Virus record (IMG/VR): IMGVR_UViG_3300044981_000021
Span: 1-64,000 of that record
Length of the DNA stretch: 64,000 bases
Reading direction: 5' to 3' (one strand)
From: a virus
Every line of letters starts with the position of its first letter. Positions within the stretch are counted from its first letter, which is position 1. Below the pieces are notes generated by a model. The model ran no database searches and was not told where the DNA came from. It saw nothing but the letters and a program-made list of their open reading frames with translations. The translations under genes and the position numbers were made by a program. Positions 14,952-22,855 of this stretch are shown here, piece after piece.

Positions 14952-17066
14952 TTACTTCTGCGCTCCGAGAATACCGAGCGGATCGTCACTAGGCGCAGAG
15001 CCTTGCTGTGGCTGCTGCTGATTCTGTTGCTGGTTGTTCTGGATATCGCCTAGAGTTTGAAGTAGCGCGATCTTATGATCTGGAGTCATAGTTTCCTGAT
15101 CGACAAGCGACTTGATAATATGTGTTCCCGCTTGAGCTTGTCCTTTGGCCTCAATCTCCCCAAGTTTTGCCTGATGTTGTTGTGCAATTACGCTCATCTG
15201 CTGTGCCATTTCCGCCTTCTGTGCCAATGCTTGCTTTTCTTCGGGAGTCAACTTAACAACCAACTCCTGTTGCCCCGGCCATCCCGAAGCATCTAAAACT
15301 TGTTGAAAGAACTTACCAAACTCAAACTTCTCTCCCGCATCTTGCAAGGCCGTTAGTACAGGCTGCTGACTGACAAATTGCATAATCGGCATAGCCAACT
15401 GCATCATGCCTTGCTGTGCCCGCATCTTGGTCCCGGCCTGCATATTGAACTTCACGTTCGCATTCTTAATCTCAATCGCATCGCCTTTGTAGGCTTCTTC
15501 TAATTCTTCATCTAGAACCGCCCGCAAATCTTCAATGGGAAGCCAACGCGAGTTCATTTCATGTACTAATTCTAGGAATGGAACGATGAATAAACGAGAT
15601 ACGAAGTCTACAAAGTAAGCCGACCTAGCCCCCACGCCTGCGGCAAGAGTATTAATCCCCGATGCCGTTCTACCAATCGAAGATGGATGGGAAATAGCTC
15701 CTTGGGTAACGATTTCATTCGCTCCCGACCTACGCTGGGCACGAGAATCCGAAGCTTCTACTTCAGTAAACGCATCCACGATAGCAGGTGGATACTGAAT
15801 CATCTGCACACCTTTATCGTCGTCGGAATCAATGATTCCGCCGGGGCGAAGTCTCAACTGCTGAGTCGGCGTGTTAGCTCCGCGTTTACGCAGGAACGTA
15901 CCCGATAGGCGCAGGGAAAGATCGTCTAGGCGGGAGTTGATGATGCCTTGCTGGAGTCGCTGTTCGCCGGAGAGAAGCTTGACGATTCCCAACCCATACC
16001 AGCTATCGAGCACGTCGATTGGAGGAACAGAAAAGAAGTTGATGCAGCCGAATTCGTTGATGTCGTTCTTGATGCAGAGTTTGCGATTAAGAACGACAAT
16101 ATTTCTAGTCGGAGTCACGTACTCCAACATCTCAAGCGGCTGAAGATTTGGGTCTTCGGACGGCGACTGCCATCTTGGCATCGCTTTGAATTCCATGTTG
16201 ATATCTAAAGACGAAATACCCGTATTGAGAACTGAAGTAGTAGAGCGTCCTTCCATCACCGACCGTTCCGCGCTTTCCTTTGGCGGGTCGTAGAGCGAAC
16301 GCAAGAAAGCTTCATCGGGAAGATTGAACCCCGGTTGGTTCTTGAGTTGCAGCAGGGCGTTTAAATCTGGATAGGTGCGATGAATTAGGTATTTCGCTTG
16401 TCTGATATCGGGAACCCGTAGCGATGGATCAACCAAGATATGACGAATATGGATTTTTTCTATGCATGGCTGATTAATTTCGTACTCTTCTAGTTCTTCG
16501 ATTACACGACGGGAATCTTCAGTCGGCGTAATAATTGTCATGCCTGCCCCTACGGACCTAGCTTCAGGTTGGCCTGCATACTTATAAACCCTGCGATATC
16601 TTTTCTCGCGCTTCCACCCCACCTTCCATACACCCATGCCGTACATCAGGGCTTCTTTCAGCCCAAGCCTTAATTCTTCCTCAAAGTTCATGTCCTTGAG
16701 TTGCTTCGAGATAAGCATAGTTACCGCCTTGGCGGCTTCTATTTTCGTCTTCGCTCTAGGCGTGCAAGAGAATGGCGGATCGTCTGAGTAGAGCGCCTGC
16801 ATGTATTGCGGTAACAAACTTTCTATGTGTTCCAAGGTTAAGGGTATACCTAAACTGCTCCTTGGAACGGAAGACCCCTCCCAGAACGCAGTTGGCATTC
16901 TAAAAAGATATAGTCTGTCGTCGCGGTCAAACTCTATAGTTAATCCTTTAGAAAGTGTGTACCACTCTGATCTTTGCAGGTCTTTTAGAACTAGGTTTAA
17001 TGCGATTACATCTTTAGGCAATTGTGGCGCGGGAGGAAGTTGCTCGCTAAGTATTTCGTGAGCCAT
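14952..17066 (-). CDS. portal protein
   Basis: About 704 aa, ending with a Gln-rich tail (QNNQQQNQQQPQQG). Large portal protein of short-tailed phages that forms the ring through which DNA is packaged. Placed by size, by a GLGIVKLLSGEQRLQQGIIN region as in such portals, and by its position between terminase and capsid. Start taken at ATG 17066; a TTG at 17093 would add nine residues. Neither has a clear Shine-Dalgarno. Confidence 0.85.
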   Translation of the reverse strand: MAHEILSEQLPPAPQLPKDVIALNLVLKDLQRSEWYTLSKGLTIEFDRDDRLYLFRMPTAFWEGSSVPRSSLGIPLTLEHIESLLPQYMQALYSDDPPFSCTPRAKTKIEAAKAVTMLISKQLKDMNFEEELRLGLKEALMYGMGVWKVGWKREKRYRRVYKYAGQPEARSVGAGMTIITPTEDSRRVIEELEEYEINQPCIEKIHIRHILVDPSLRVPDIRQAKYLIHRTYPDLNALLQLKNQPGFNLPDEAFLRSLYDPPKESAERSVMEGRSTTSVLNTGISSLDINMEFKAMPRWQSPSEDPNLQPLEMLEYVTPTRNIVVLNRKLCIKNDINEFGCINFFSVPPIDVLDSWYGLGIVKLLSGEQRLQQGIINSRLDDLSLRLSGTFLRKRGANTPTQQLRLRPGGIIDSDDDKGVQMIQYPPAIVDAFTEVEASDSRAQRRSGANEIVTQGAISHPSSIGRTASGINTLAAGVGARSAYFVDFVSRLFIVPFLELVHEMNSRWLPIEDLRAVLDEELEEAYKGDAIEIKNANVKFNMQAGTKMRAQQGMMQLAMPIMQFVSQQPVLTALQDAGEKFEFGKFFQQVLDASGWPGQQELVVKLTPEEKQALAQKAEMAQQMSVIAQQHQAKLGEIEAKGQAQAGTHIIKSLVDQETMTPDHKIALLQTLGDIQNNQQQNQQQPQQGSAPSDDPLGILGAQK

Positions 17067-17173
17067 ACTGATCGGACTATTGAGTAAAGCCAAATCAGTT
17101 CACGCTCGCATTATTTTGGGTAGAAAAATGCCGCAGGTATTTCACGGCTAAATTGTAGGGGAGTTGCGACTAG

Positions 17174-17512
17174 CTATGCGACGGCGTTGCGCCGTTCGTT
17201 CTTGATTCTGTTAGCACAATCTTTGCATTCATTAGCATAGTGCCATCTTCCAAGTTCCGGAAATCTGACACTTTTAGACCACGATCTTTTCATCTGTTTG
17301 ATTGGTTTGACGGCGTGGCAATGCTTGCATTCTTTTTCTGTTGGTTGTGGCTTTGGAATATACGGTCCTAGTTTAGCTAATGCGGCCTCACTTCCAATCC
17401 TAGCTAGTTCTGATCGTTTCTCGGGGGATAGTTTTTCTTGTCGTTTTTGATTTGCTAATGCCGATAGGGCTGACTTATATTCTGGAGTTCTTGCCGCAGA
17501 CGCTTCACGCAT
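17174..17512 (-). CDS. NUMOD3/zinc-finger homing-endonuclease fragment
   Basis: 112 aa from ATG 17512. Codons just upstream in the same frame read KGKPKSEETKQRM, a NUMOD3-type DNA-binding motif. The C-terminus has CKHC ... CKDC, a likely zinc finger. It lies across the 3' end of a shortened PAPS-reductase-like gene. No catalytic HNH or GIY-YIG is visible, so it is a fragment or a DNA-binding relic. Confidence 0.6.
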   Translation of the reverse strand: MREASAARTPEYKSALSALANQKRQEKLSPEKRSELARIGSEAALAKLGPYIPKPQPTEKECKHCHAVKPIKQMKRSWSKSVRFPELGRWHYANECKDCANRIKNERRNAVA

Positions 17513-17916
17513 CCTTTGTTTGGTTTCTTCTGATTTTGGTTTTCCCTTAGCAGATAGGATTGCAATGCGTTGCGCTTTAGCTCTCGCGTACAGTGGGGGA
17601 ACGGTTTGTTGGGTATTCCGTATTTCTTGATTACTTCCTCAAATGGTTCCCCGTTACGCGCCGCAGTCTCGAAAGAAACAATCTTGTGTCCGCTAGATTT
17701 GCGCTGGTCATGATTTACGAGAGCTTCTACCCATACGAGATTTAAGCCCCACTCGCGGTCACACCGATCAACAAATACTAATGTTTCTTCGCGTTCTTTG
17801 CCCGTATTGGCAAATCCAAAGATTATTTGATACGCGCCGGAATACCGTCGTTTAATTTCCCAAGCCATTTTCCCCGATGTCCTTCCACCAGAGAAACTAA
17901 CGAATAAACGATTCAT
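17455..17916 (-). CDS. PAPS reductase-like protein, C-terminally truncated
   Basis: Starts MNRLFVSFSGGRTSGKMAWE, with the PP-loop SGGRTSG, followed by GFANTGKE and PFPHCTRELKRNALQSYL. These are the usual PAPS reductase/ATP sulfurylase-like phage motifs, normally in ~220-300 aa. This one ends at 153 aa, with a Lys-rich tail that overlaps the NUMOD3 frame. It may have been cut by insertion of an endonuclease-derived segment. Sulfur transfer or nucleotide modification is the family role. Confidence 0.75.
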   Translation of the reverse strand: MNRLFVSFSGGRTSGKMAWEIKRRYSGAYQIIFGFANTGKEREETLVFVDRCDREWGLNLVWVEALVNHDQRKSSGHKIVSFETAARNGEPFEEVIKKYGIPNKPFPHCTRELKRNALQSYLLRENQNQKKPNKGCVKRLRQELQNISQPYRH

Positions 17917-17918
17917 GT

Positions 17919-18263
17919 TTATCCCTCGAAAGATTCATACATCTCGGTAACGGCGGGGAACACAATACTAACCTTGCCTTGCTTAAACAAGCCTAGCAGT
18001 TCTTTGGCGATGGTTCTTGCGCGTTCCTGAATTGTTTCAGGATCAGACGGAAAGCGTGGGTAGTTAATCAATCCAACCGAAAATCCGCGTTCATTTCCGT
18101 TGGCGTAGATGTATTCGGTTTCGGTAAGCGTTACACAGATAGGAAATTCATCACAATGCTTTTGTAGCCATTGCCGTGCAAGGTCAATCGGCAGAGATTC
18201 GCCGGTTTCGTGAACTTTGGTACCGACATAAATTGTGGCTGTGAACGTTGGGACGGATTTCAT
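17919..18263 (-). CDS. hypothetical phage protein, 114 aa
   Basis: Contains TEYIYANGNERGFSVGLINYPRFP, a pattern I associate with a conserved small phage protein without known function. Ends in acidic helices. Two bases before the PAPS-like gene. Confidence 0.65.
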   Translation of the reverse strand: MKSVPTFTATIYVGTKVHETGESLPIDLARQWLQKHCDEFPICVTLTETEYIYANGNERGFSVGLINYPRFPSDPETIQERARTIAKELLGLFKQGKVSIVFPAVTEMYESFEG

Positions 18264-18275
18264 TTGGCGATTATA

Positions 18276-19997
18276 TCACGCAACTATGCCCGCACCGCAC
18301 ACGGGTTCCGGTCCATACGCCATCGCCCCGCCAATCTCAACCGGGCCTTGATAGCTCAAGGCCGTACTAGTCATCCCCTGCCCATGGTAGCGCAAGAGTA
18401 ACGAGCAAGCCCGGCAAATATCATCATGGCTATACCCACCCCCAAATCGGGCAAACTCGGTGTAAAGTTCGGCTAGGTAAGGCAAATCGCTACAAAAGAA
18501 CAATTTCCCAATCGGCGGCGTAGGTACATTTAATGTATCTTCTGGGCGAAGGTTTGACAATGCCTGCTGCTGTTGGGTCAGGTTGTTAGGCTGCACGGGA
18601 GCGGTTTTCCCGAGCAAGGTAGCCAAAGACAGGATTTCGTTAGCGGGACCGTTTTTCTTGTTCCCAACCTTCAGCCAATCTATCGGTATCATCAATCCTA
18701 GCTCCCTCATGCGCATATTTAGCCCTGGACCTAGCAAAGTAGTCCCCACGGCCTCTTCGATGCCCATACGCTGTATTGGCCACTTTTTCCATGCAGCGAT
18801 GAAGTTGTCTATGATCTGCGGGGGGTTCCAACGGCCACGGAACAGGTCGATGACATAGATATTCTTCATCTCATCAAACGCCCCAATAGCTCCTACTGTG
18901 TAGTCGTTCCTACTGCTAGCTTTGTAGGCTAAGTCCCAAACCCCGAAGATGACGCAATTCAGCGGCACTTTCTGTCGTGGAATGGTTTGTTTCTGAAGTA
19001 GCTCGATTGGGAAATAGTCGCGCTCCGTACCAATCGGGTGATTCATGTACTGGGCGTTAAAGTGGGTAGGATTCTCTTCCCATGCTTCTTGCAGGTTAAA
19101 CTTGTCTGAGTTGGCTATTTCTTCTTCTGGCGTAGTGGCGTTGATGCAGAACTTTTCGGGGAAAAGAATGTTTTCCTTGTTGAAGAGGTTGCCGTTCTCG
19201 TTCTTCGTTAGTGCGGGATATACCGCTATCTTCCATCCCTTGACTGTTTCTTCTAACGGAACCCCGAAGTTCATGTGGTCTGACAACTGGAGTCGGTCTA
19301 GTATTTTCCCGTAAAGGCACTGAAAGTTGTAGAACGTTCCAATAATTTGCGTGTATCCACCGGGATTCAGTAACGGTTTAGTCGCGGCCCAATCATCGGC
19401 AACTTTGTCATTCTGGTTAATCTTGGCGCTCATGTTAATCTTACTGTTGACTTCCGTCACCACGTCATCGGCTAGCCGGAGGTCCCAGTGCCCTGATGCT
19501 TTTACGGAGTCGAAGGTAGAGATACTAAGCGTTGGCTCTCTGCGAATACGAGTACGAACATTGCGCGGCAACCAGAACTCTCCCTTGCCGCCAAATTCTC
19601 TGACGTTATCTGTGGGAATGTAATCTGGATATAGCGCCCTGAAATCTTCGCAACTCAAGAATACTTGCTTCAATTCTTCGACCATCCTTGTAGCGACTTC
19701 TTGACTACCAGAAAGTAGAAGAATGGTTATATTTGGGAAACATAGCATCCATTGCAAAACATCGCAGAGATGAATTGAAGTTTTGAAGTGTCCCCTCGGC
19801 CCCATTAGTAAACGATTCTTAATCGTATCCTGCAAGAAGAATGATTTATTGGGATTCTTGTGAACGAAAAAATCGCAGATAGGGCCGTGGCAGTGCGGCT
19901 GGAGGTCGCTATAGACTGAGCCTAAAATTTGGGATGCGAGGAAGAAAAGATCGGTTTTGCCGCGTTGGGCTACGGGGGATATTGGCACACTACTCAC
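18276..19997 (-). CDS. terL: terminase large subunit
   Basis: 573 aa packaging motor. The Walker A motif GPRGHFKTS lies near residue 68, followed by ITILLLSGSQEVATRMVEEL and the acidic LRLADDVV. The C-terminal nuclease domain starts VIFGVWDLAYKASSRNDYTVG with its first catalytic Asp. Start is GTG at 19997, overlapping a small upstream gene. A perfect copy of the 13-bp palindrome lies inside at 18525-18537. Small terminase not identified. Confidence 0.93.
   Translation of the reverse strand: MSSVPISPVAQRGKTDLFFLASQILGSVYSDLQPHCHGPICDFFVHKNPNKSFFLQDTIKNRLLMGPRGHFKTSIHLCDVLQWMLCFPNITILLLSGSQEVATRMVEELKQVFLSCEDFRALYPDYIPTDNVREFGGKGEFWLPRNVRTRIRREPTLSISTFDSVKASGHWDLRLADDVVTEVNSKINMSAKINQNDKVADDWAATKPLLNPGGYTQIIGTFYNFQCLYGKILDRLQLSDHMNFGVPLEETVKGWKIAVYPALTKNENGNLFNKENILFPEKFCINATTPEEEIANSDKFNLQEAWEENPTHFNAQYMNHPIGTERDYFPIELLQKQTIPRQKVPLNCVIFGVWDLAYKASSRNDYTVGAIGAFDEMKNIYVIDLFRGRWNPPQIIDNFIAAWKKWPIQRMGIEEAVGTTLLGPGLNMRMRELGLMIPIDWLKVGNKKNGPANEILSLATLLGKTAPVQPNNLTQQQQALSNLRPEDTLNVPTPPIGKLFFCSDLPYLAELYTEFARFGGGYSHDDICRACSLLLRYHGQGMTSTALSYQGPVEIGGAMAYGPEPVCGAGIVA
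18525..18537. promoter_or_regulatory. palindrome TACATTTAATGTA, copy 2
   Basis: Perfect copy inside the terminase gene, about 260 bases before the next start codon. Confidence 0.5.
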
Positions 19998-20163
19998 CGC
20001 CTACGGCGCGGCGGGCTTGGCTGAGGGCCACTGCCACAGCTTGTTTTCTGTTCTTGATGCGTGGCCCCGTTTTAGAACCTGAACGTAGTTTGCCATGCTT
20101 GAACTCGTGCATGGTTTTTTCGATCTTCGCCTTAGCCTTTGGCGAGGACAGAAGCTTGGCCAT
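19990..20163 (-). CDS. DUF6496-like small protein
   Basis: 57 aa. MHEFKHGKLRSGSKTGPRIK and NRKQAVAVALSQARR match a small family often found in phage and bacterial genomes. Function unknown. It overlaps the terminase start by 8 bases. Confidence 0.72.
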   Translation of the reverse strand: MAKLLSSPKAKAKIEKTMHEFKHGKLRSGSKTGPRIKNRKQAVAVALSQARRAVGGE

Positions 20164-20165
20164 GA

Positions 20166-20447
20166 TTACCGATCAGAAACCTTCTGGGTCATACGCTGCG
20201 AATCGCCAAAGCCTTCGCGGTACGATTCCTGGAGTTCCTTGCCGGAAAGCATTGCCATGTCGTTGAGCGACTGTTCCTTGGGACCGCCACCATGGGAGTC
20301 GAAGTTCTCCAATGAAATCACGGGACCAGAAGGAAATGCCATGTCCTTGGTTTTGCCGATTATTTCGTCTTGAACTCCACCGCCTGCGGGCGAACTTCCG
20401 CCGTCGCCAAGGGGAGTTTTATTGCCGGGATGATATAGCATAGCCAT
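20166..20447 (-). CDS. hypothetical protein, 93 aa
   Basis: Gly-rich, low-complexity N-terminal half (GDGGSSPAGGG), then a charged stretch (SGKELQESYREGFGDSQR). Two bases before the DUF6496-like gene, so co-transcribed. No function recognised. Confidence 0.65.
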   Translation of the reverse strand: MAMLYHPGNKTPLGDGGSSPAGGGVQDEIIGKTKDMAFPSGPVISLENFDSHGGGPKEQSLNDMAMLSGKELQESYREGFGDSQRMTQKVSDR

Positions 20448-20459
20448 GTTGTTTTTCTC

Positions 20460-20750
20460 CTAGACTATCGGCCCGAAGCCAGTTTTCTTGCCGGGGTTTT
20501 TGCCAACTGTTTTCTGTACTGGCATAAAAGATTTCGTGGGCGCATTCTCGCGGTGGGCGTTCTTGCCGAGAGGGTGCATGTAGCTCAAATTATCCGCGCC
20601 CATCGGTGAAGCAGCAGGCACCTTGTAGGACTCGTTTAAAGCATGGCCCCCAAGGAATGCGGCGTCTTGCGGGTGATTCTGGTGGTCCATGGGGTTTTCG
20701 ATATTACCCCATTTCGTCATCTTTCGAGCTTCGCCAAACTGCTTTTTCAC
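20460..20750 (-). CDS. hypothetical protein, 96 aa
   Basis: Basic, Gly/Asn/Lys-rich, ending VGKNPGKKTGFG. Small head-region protein without recognised motif. Nearby 20166-20447 has similar composition (LNESYKV against LQESYRE), suggesting distant relation. Confidence 0.65.
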   Translation of the reverse strand: MKKQFGEARKMTKWGNIENPMDHQNHPQDAAFLGGHALNESYKVPAASPMGADNLSYMHPLGKNAHRENAPTKSFMPVQKTVGKNPGKKTGFGPIV

Positions 20751-20791
20751 AATTTGAATTGTAGGGAAGGTTACCGAGCGATTGAAAGTAG

Positions 20792-21259
20792 TTAGAAATT
20801 AGTGCAAGCAAATTCGCCAAACAACTTAATAGCTGCTGCATCGTAAGCTCTAGCGGCTTCTTTTGGATCAGAAAATCTTCCTAGGTTATATTGTTTACCA
20901 TTCTTGTTGATATACGCCCTATACCTAAGACGTTCAGGGGACCAGCTAACGCCCTTATATCCGCTAGCATTATTGCGGGGCGTTTTTCTGTTCATCTTGT
21001 TCTGCGATGGCGTGGCTAGTCTAAGGTTGGATTTTTGGTTATTGAATTTATTTTGGTCTTTGTGGTCCCACTGAAATCCAACAGGAGGATTACCGCAAAT
21101 CGCGAAATGTATATATTCCTTCTTGGCGTTTCTTATGCCGCGAATCCACGGGTCTTTCTTGTTGGTAATAACATACCATTTTTGGTTCGCAAGTTTGTTG
21201 TAATCTTCGTCGTCAACTTGGGCTAGAATATCGGAATTGGTAAGCCGTATTTCCTTCAT
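20792..21259 (-). CDS. HNH homing endonuclease with AP2 DNA-binding domain, copy 1
   Basis: 155 aa. DHKDQNKFNNQKSNLRLATPS is the HNH-type catalytic region, and the C-terminal YKGVSW...YNLGRFSDPKEAARAYDAAA is an AP2-like domain. Free-standing homing endonuclease, likely mobile. Paralogue of 43993-44460. It inserts between the structural genes and small membrane-type genes. It could help spread the capsid introns; that link is speculation. Confidence 0.88.
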   Translation of the reverse strand: MKEIRLTNSDILAQVDDEDYNKLANQKWYVITNKKDPWIRGIRNAKKEYIHFAICGNPPVGFQWDHKDQNKFNNQKSNLRLATPSQNKMNRKTPRNNASGYKGVSWSPERLRYRAYINKNGKQYNLGRFSDPKEAARAYDAAAIKLFGEFACTNF

Positions 21260-21293
21260 TTACAGCATTATATCATGGGTCACGCGAGGTAGG

Positions 21294-21431
21294 TCAAGCG
21301 GCTTTCTTGAATACGGTCTTGGTCTTGGTAATAACCAATCGAACTATGCGCTTGATCTTGGCCATAAACATAGAGAACTCGCTAGGGTTCCACATGTGGT
21401 GAATCTGGCCGATATTGTAGCCCTGAATCAT
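21294..21431 (-). CDS. 45-aa basic protein
   Basis: MIQGYNIGQIHHMWNPSEF, ending RIVRLVITKTKTVFKKAA. ATGA overlap (21428-21431) with the gene upstream supports it. Amphipathic, possibly membrane-associated. Confidence 0.6.
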   Translation of the reverse strand: MIQGYNIGQIHHMWNPSEFSMFMAKIKRIVRLVITKTKTVFKKAA

Positions 21432-21655
21432 TGAGCCTGCTTACGGTCCCACAAAGTACGTGCATGGAATTTTGCAGCTTTCATACTCATTGGCGGTTCC
21501 GCTTTAATGCAAAGCGCCACCGCTGTCTTTTTGATGAATGCTTGGCGACCCGTGCGTTCATGTTTTCTTTTGGGGAGATAACAGAATTTACACGTTGGAC
21601 TACCGGCAAACTTATGCCGCTTGTACTGCACGCCGTTCCTTAAACATGTACTCAT
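21428..21655 (-). CDS. small zinc-finger-like protein
   Basis: 75 aa with CKFCYLPKRKH, a possible Cys/His metal site, and a very basic composition. Start immediately follows a TAA. Function unknown. Confidence 0.6.
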   Translation of the reverse strand: MSTCLRNGVQYKRHKFAGSPTCKFCYLPKRKHERTGRQAFIKKTAVALCIKAEPPMSMKAAKFHARTLWDRKQAQ

Positions 21656-21682
21656 TTAGTCTTCGCAACCCCGAATCATGGC

Positions 21683-21835
21683 CTAGTCTGCTATCTTGGC
21701 CATGGTAATTACGCCAAAAAATGTACCGATTAAAAAACCGATCAAAATACCAAGAATAAACACTGGATTAGTCTTTCTGTGCCAGCCAACTCTGTGCCGA
21801 ATTTCGGTTCTGATAAACGGCGAAGACCACACCAT
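21683..21835 (-). CDS. 50-aa single-membrane-segment protein
   Basis: Starts MVWSSPFIRTEIRH with GAGG five bases upstream, followed by one clear membrane helix (FILGILIGFLIGTFFGVI). Nested out of frame over the end of 21768-21947. Small one-helix phage proteins of this kind can be holin or spanin parts, but there is no direct evidence. Confidence 0.6.
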   Translation of the reverse strand: MVWSSPFIRTEIRHRVGWHRKTNPVFILGILIGFLIGTFFGVITMAKIAD

Positions 21836-21947
21836 CGCCCTCATATGCGGCTACGGCTTCCTGTAGTGACCCGGCAGGGGCGTTGTGAGTCTCGATTTCC
21901 CCTTTGGGGTTGCGGCTAACGAAGGTGAAGACGAATTGCTTGGCCAT
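21768..21947 (-). CDS. hypothetical protein, 59 aa
   Basis: MAKQFVFTFVSRNPKGEIET, ending AVYQNRNSAQSWLAQKD. Compact beta-strand-like pattern; no function recognised. It begins immediately at the stop of the upstream gene. Confidence 0.62.
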   Translation of the reverse strand: MAKQFVFTFVSRNPKGEIETHNAPAGSLQEAVAAYEGDGVVFAVYQNRNSAQSWLAQKD

Positions 21948-22376
21948 TTACTTTTTCTCCTGCGTCGATTTTACGGGTTCTGCTTTAGGTACAGCAACCC
22001 ATTCATAACCAGGACCAAGTTTCCACTTAGTTTGATCGACGGTTTTCATAACTTCGCTGATCGCCGTCGCATATTCATCGGCAGCCTTGATGTAGTTCTT
22101 GCCTTCTTCGGTACCCTTAATTTTGTTTGTGGCTGCATCGACGGCAGCGTTAGCTTTTCTTTGGTCTGCCAATGCGGCTTGATATTCAGCCCACACGGGA
22201 AGTGCTTGTACCTTGCTTAATGCAGGGTCAACCTTGTCGCGCTGCGTGTAGAGTTCTAGTTTCTTTTCCGCGCTTAATGGAGCGGGGGTTGAAGCAATGG
22301 CTTTATTGGTTGGTAACTCTAAGTTTTGAGCAAACAAAGAAATGGCGAACAGGAGAAACGGTATTAATTTTCGCAT
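21948..22376 (-). CDS. exported coiled-coil protein
   Basis: 142 aa with a signal peptide (RKLIPFLLFAISLFAQ) and Ala/Lys/Glu-rich helices afterwards (AALADQRKANAAVDAA). Could act in the periplasm, for example as a spanin-like component, but no cognate partner gene is obvious beside it. Confidence 0.62.
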   Translation of the reverse strand: MRKLIPFLLFAISLFAQNLELPTNKAIASTPAPLSAEKKLELYTQRDKVDPALSKVQALPVWAEYQAALADQRKANAAVDAATNKIKGTEEGKNYIKAADEYATAISEVMKTVDQTKWKLGPGYEWVAVPKAEPVKSTQEKK

Positions 22377-22411
22377 TCAGAAATCCTAATTGATGTTAAA
22401 TTTTATTGCAA

Positions 22412-22717
22412 CTAAGCGGGACATTCTCTCGTCGGTCCTAGGTGTTGTTCAAGTTTGTATCCGCACTGCTTACATGGCGGAGGATTTGTGGCCGATTGCT
22501 TTACCTGTTGGTCGAGTTGGCAAAGCTTACATTGCGGGTCTTTGGAGGTTCGATGATTGGTTCGATGCCAGCGAGTATAGTTCCACGTCTGTTCTTCGGT
22601 GGAAATCTCAAACTCGCTATTGACTGCATTGATAGCAGTCCCACGCAAACTCTGCGCGTTCCATGAAGAAACTTCATCTTGCGTAGCTGGTCGGACAAAT
22701 CCTTCTTGGTCAGACAT
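22412..22717 (-). CDS. small zinc-ribbon protein
   Basis: 101 aa with CKLC...CKQCGYKLEQH and a final Cys, a zinc-ribbon arrangement. The palindrome at 22717-22729 touches its start codon, and a sigma70-like promoter lies about 100 bases upstream. It may be a regulated gene. Function unknown. Confidence 0.7.
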   Translation of the reverse strand: MSDQEGFVRPATQDEVSSWNAQSLRGTAINAVNSEFEISTEEQTWNYTRWHRTNHRTSKDPQCKLCQLDQQVKQSATNPPPCKQCGYKLEQHLGPTRECPA

Positions 22718-22729
22718 ACATTAAATGTA
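22717..22729. promoter_or_regulatory. palindrome TACATTTAATGTA, copy 3
   Basis: Perfect copy (reverse orientation on plus strand), ending at the start codon of 22412-22717. It lies between promoter and gene, as an operator would. Confidence 0.65.
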
Positions 22730-22826
22730 GTCGGCTAGGCATGATTCATGGGGCTAGAAAACCAGAGGGAACATCTTGAGCCTGTCGCGGACTCTCTCCG
22801 CGCACCACTTACCTAACCGAGAAATA

Positions 22827-22855
22827 AGTATAGAACAGCGTGCAGAAACAAGCAA
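22827..22855 (-). promoter_or_regulatory. sigma70-like promoter
   Basis: On the minus strand TTGCTT, then 17 bases, then TATACT. It overlaps the end of the tail-protein gene and would drive the zinc-ribbon gene at 22412-22717. A CGCGGA/TCCGCG hairpin follows at 22796-22812. Confidence 0.6.
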
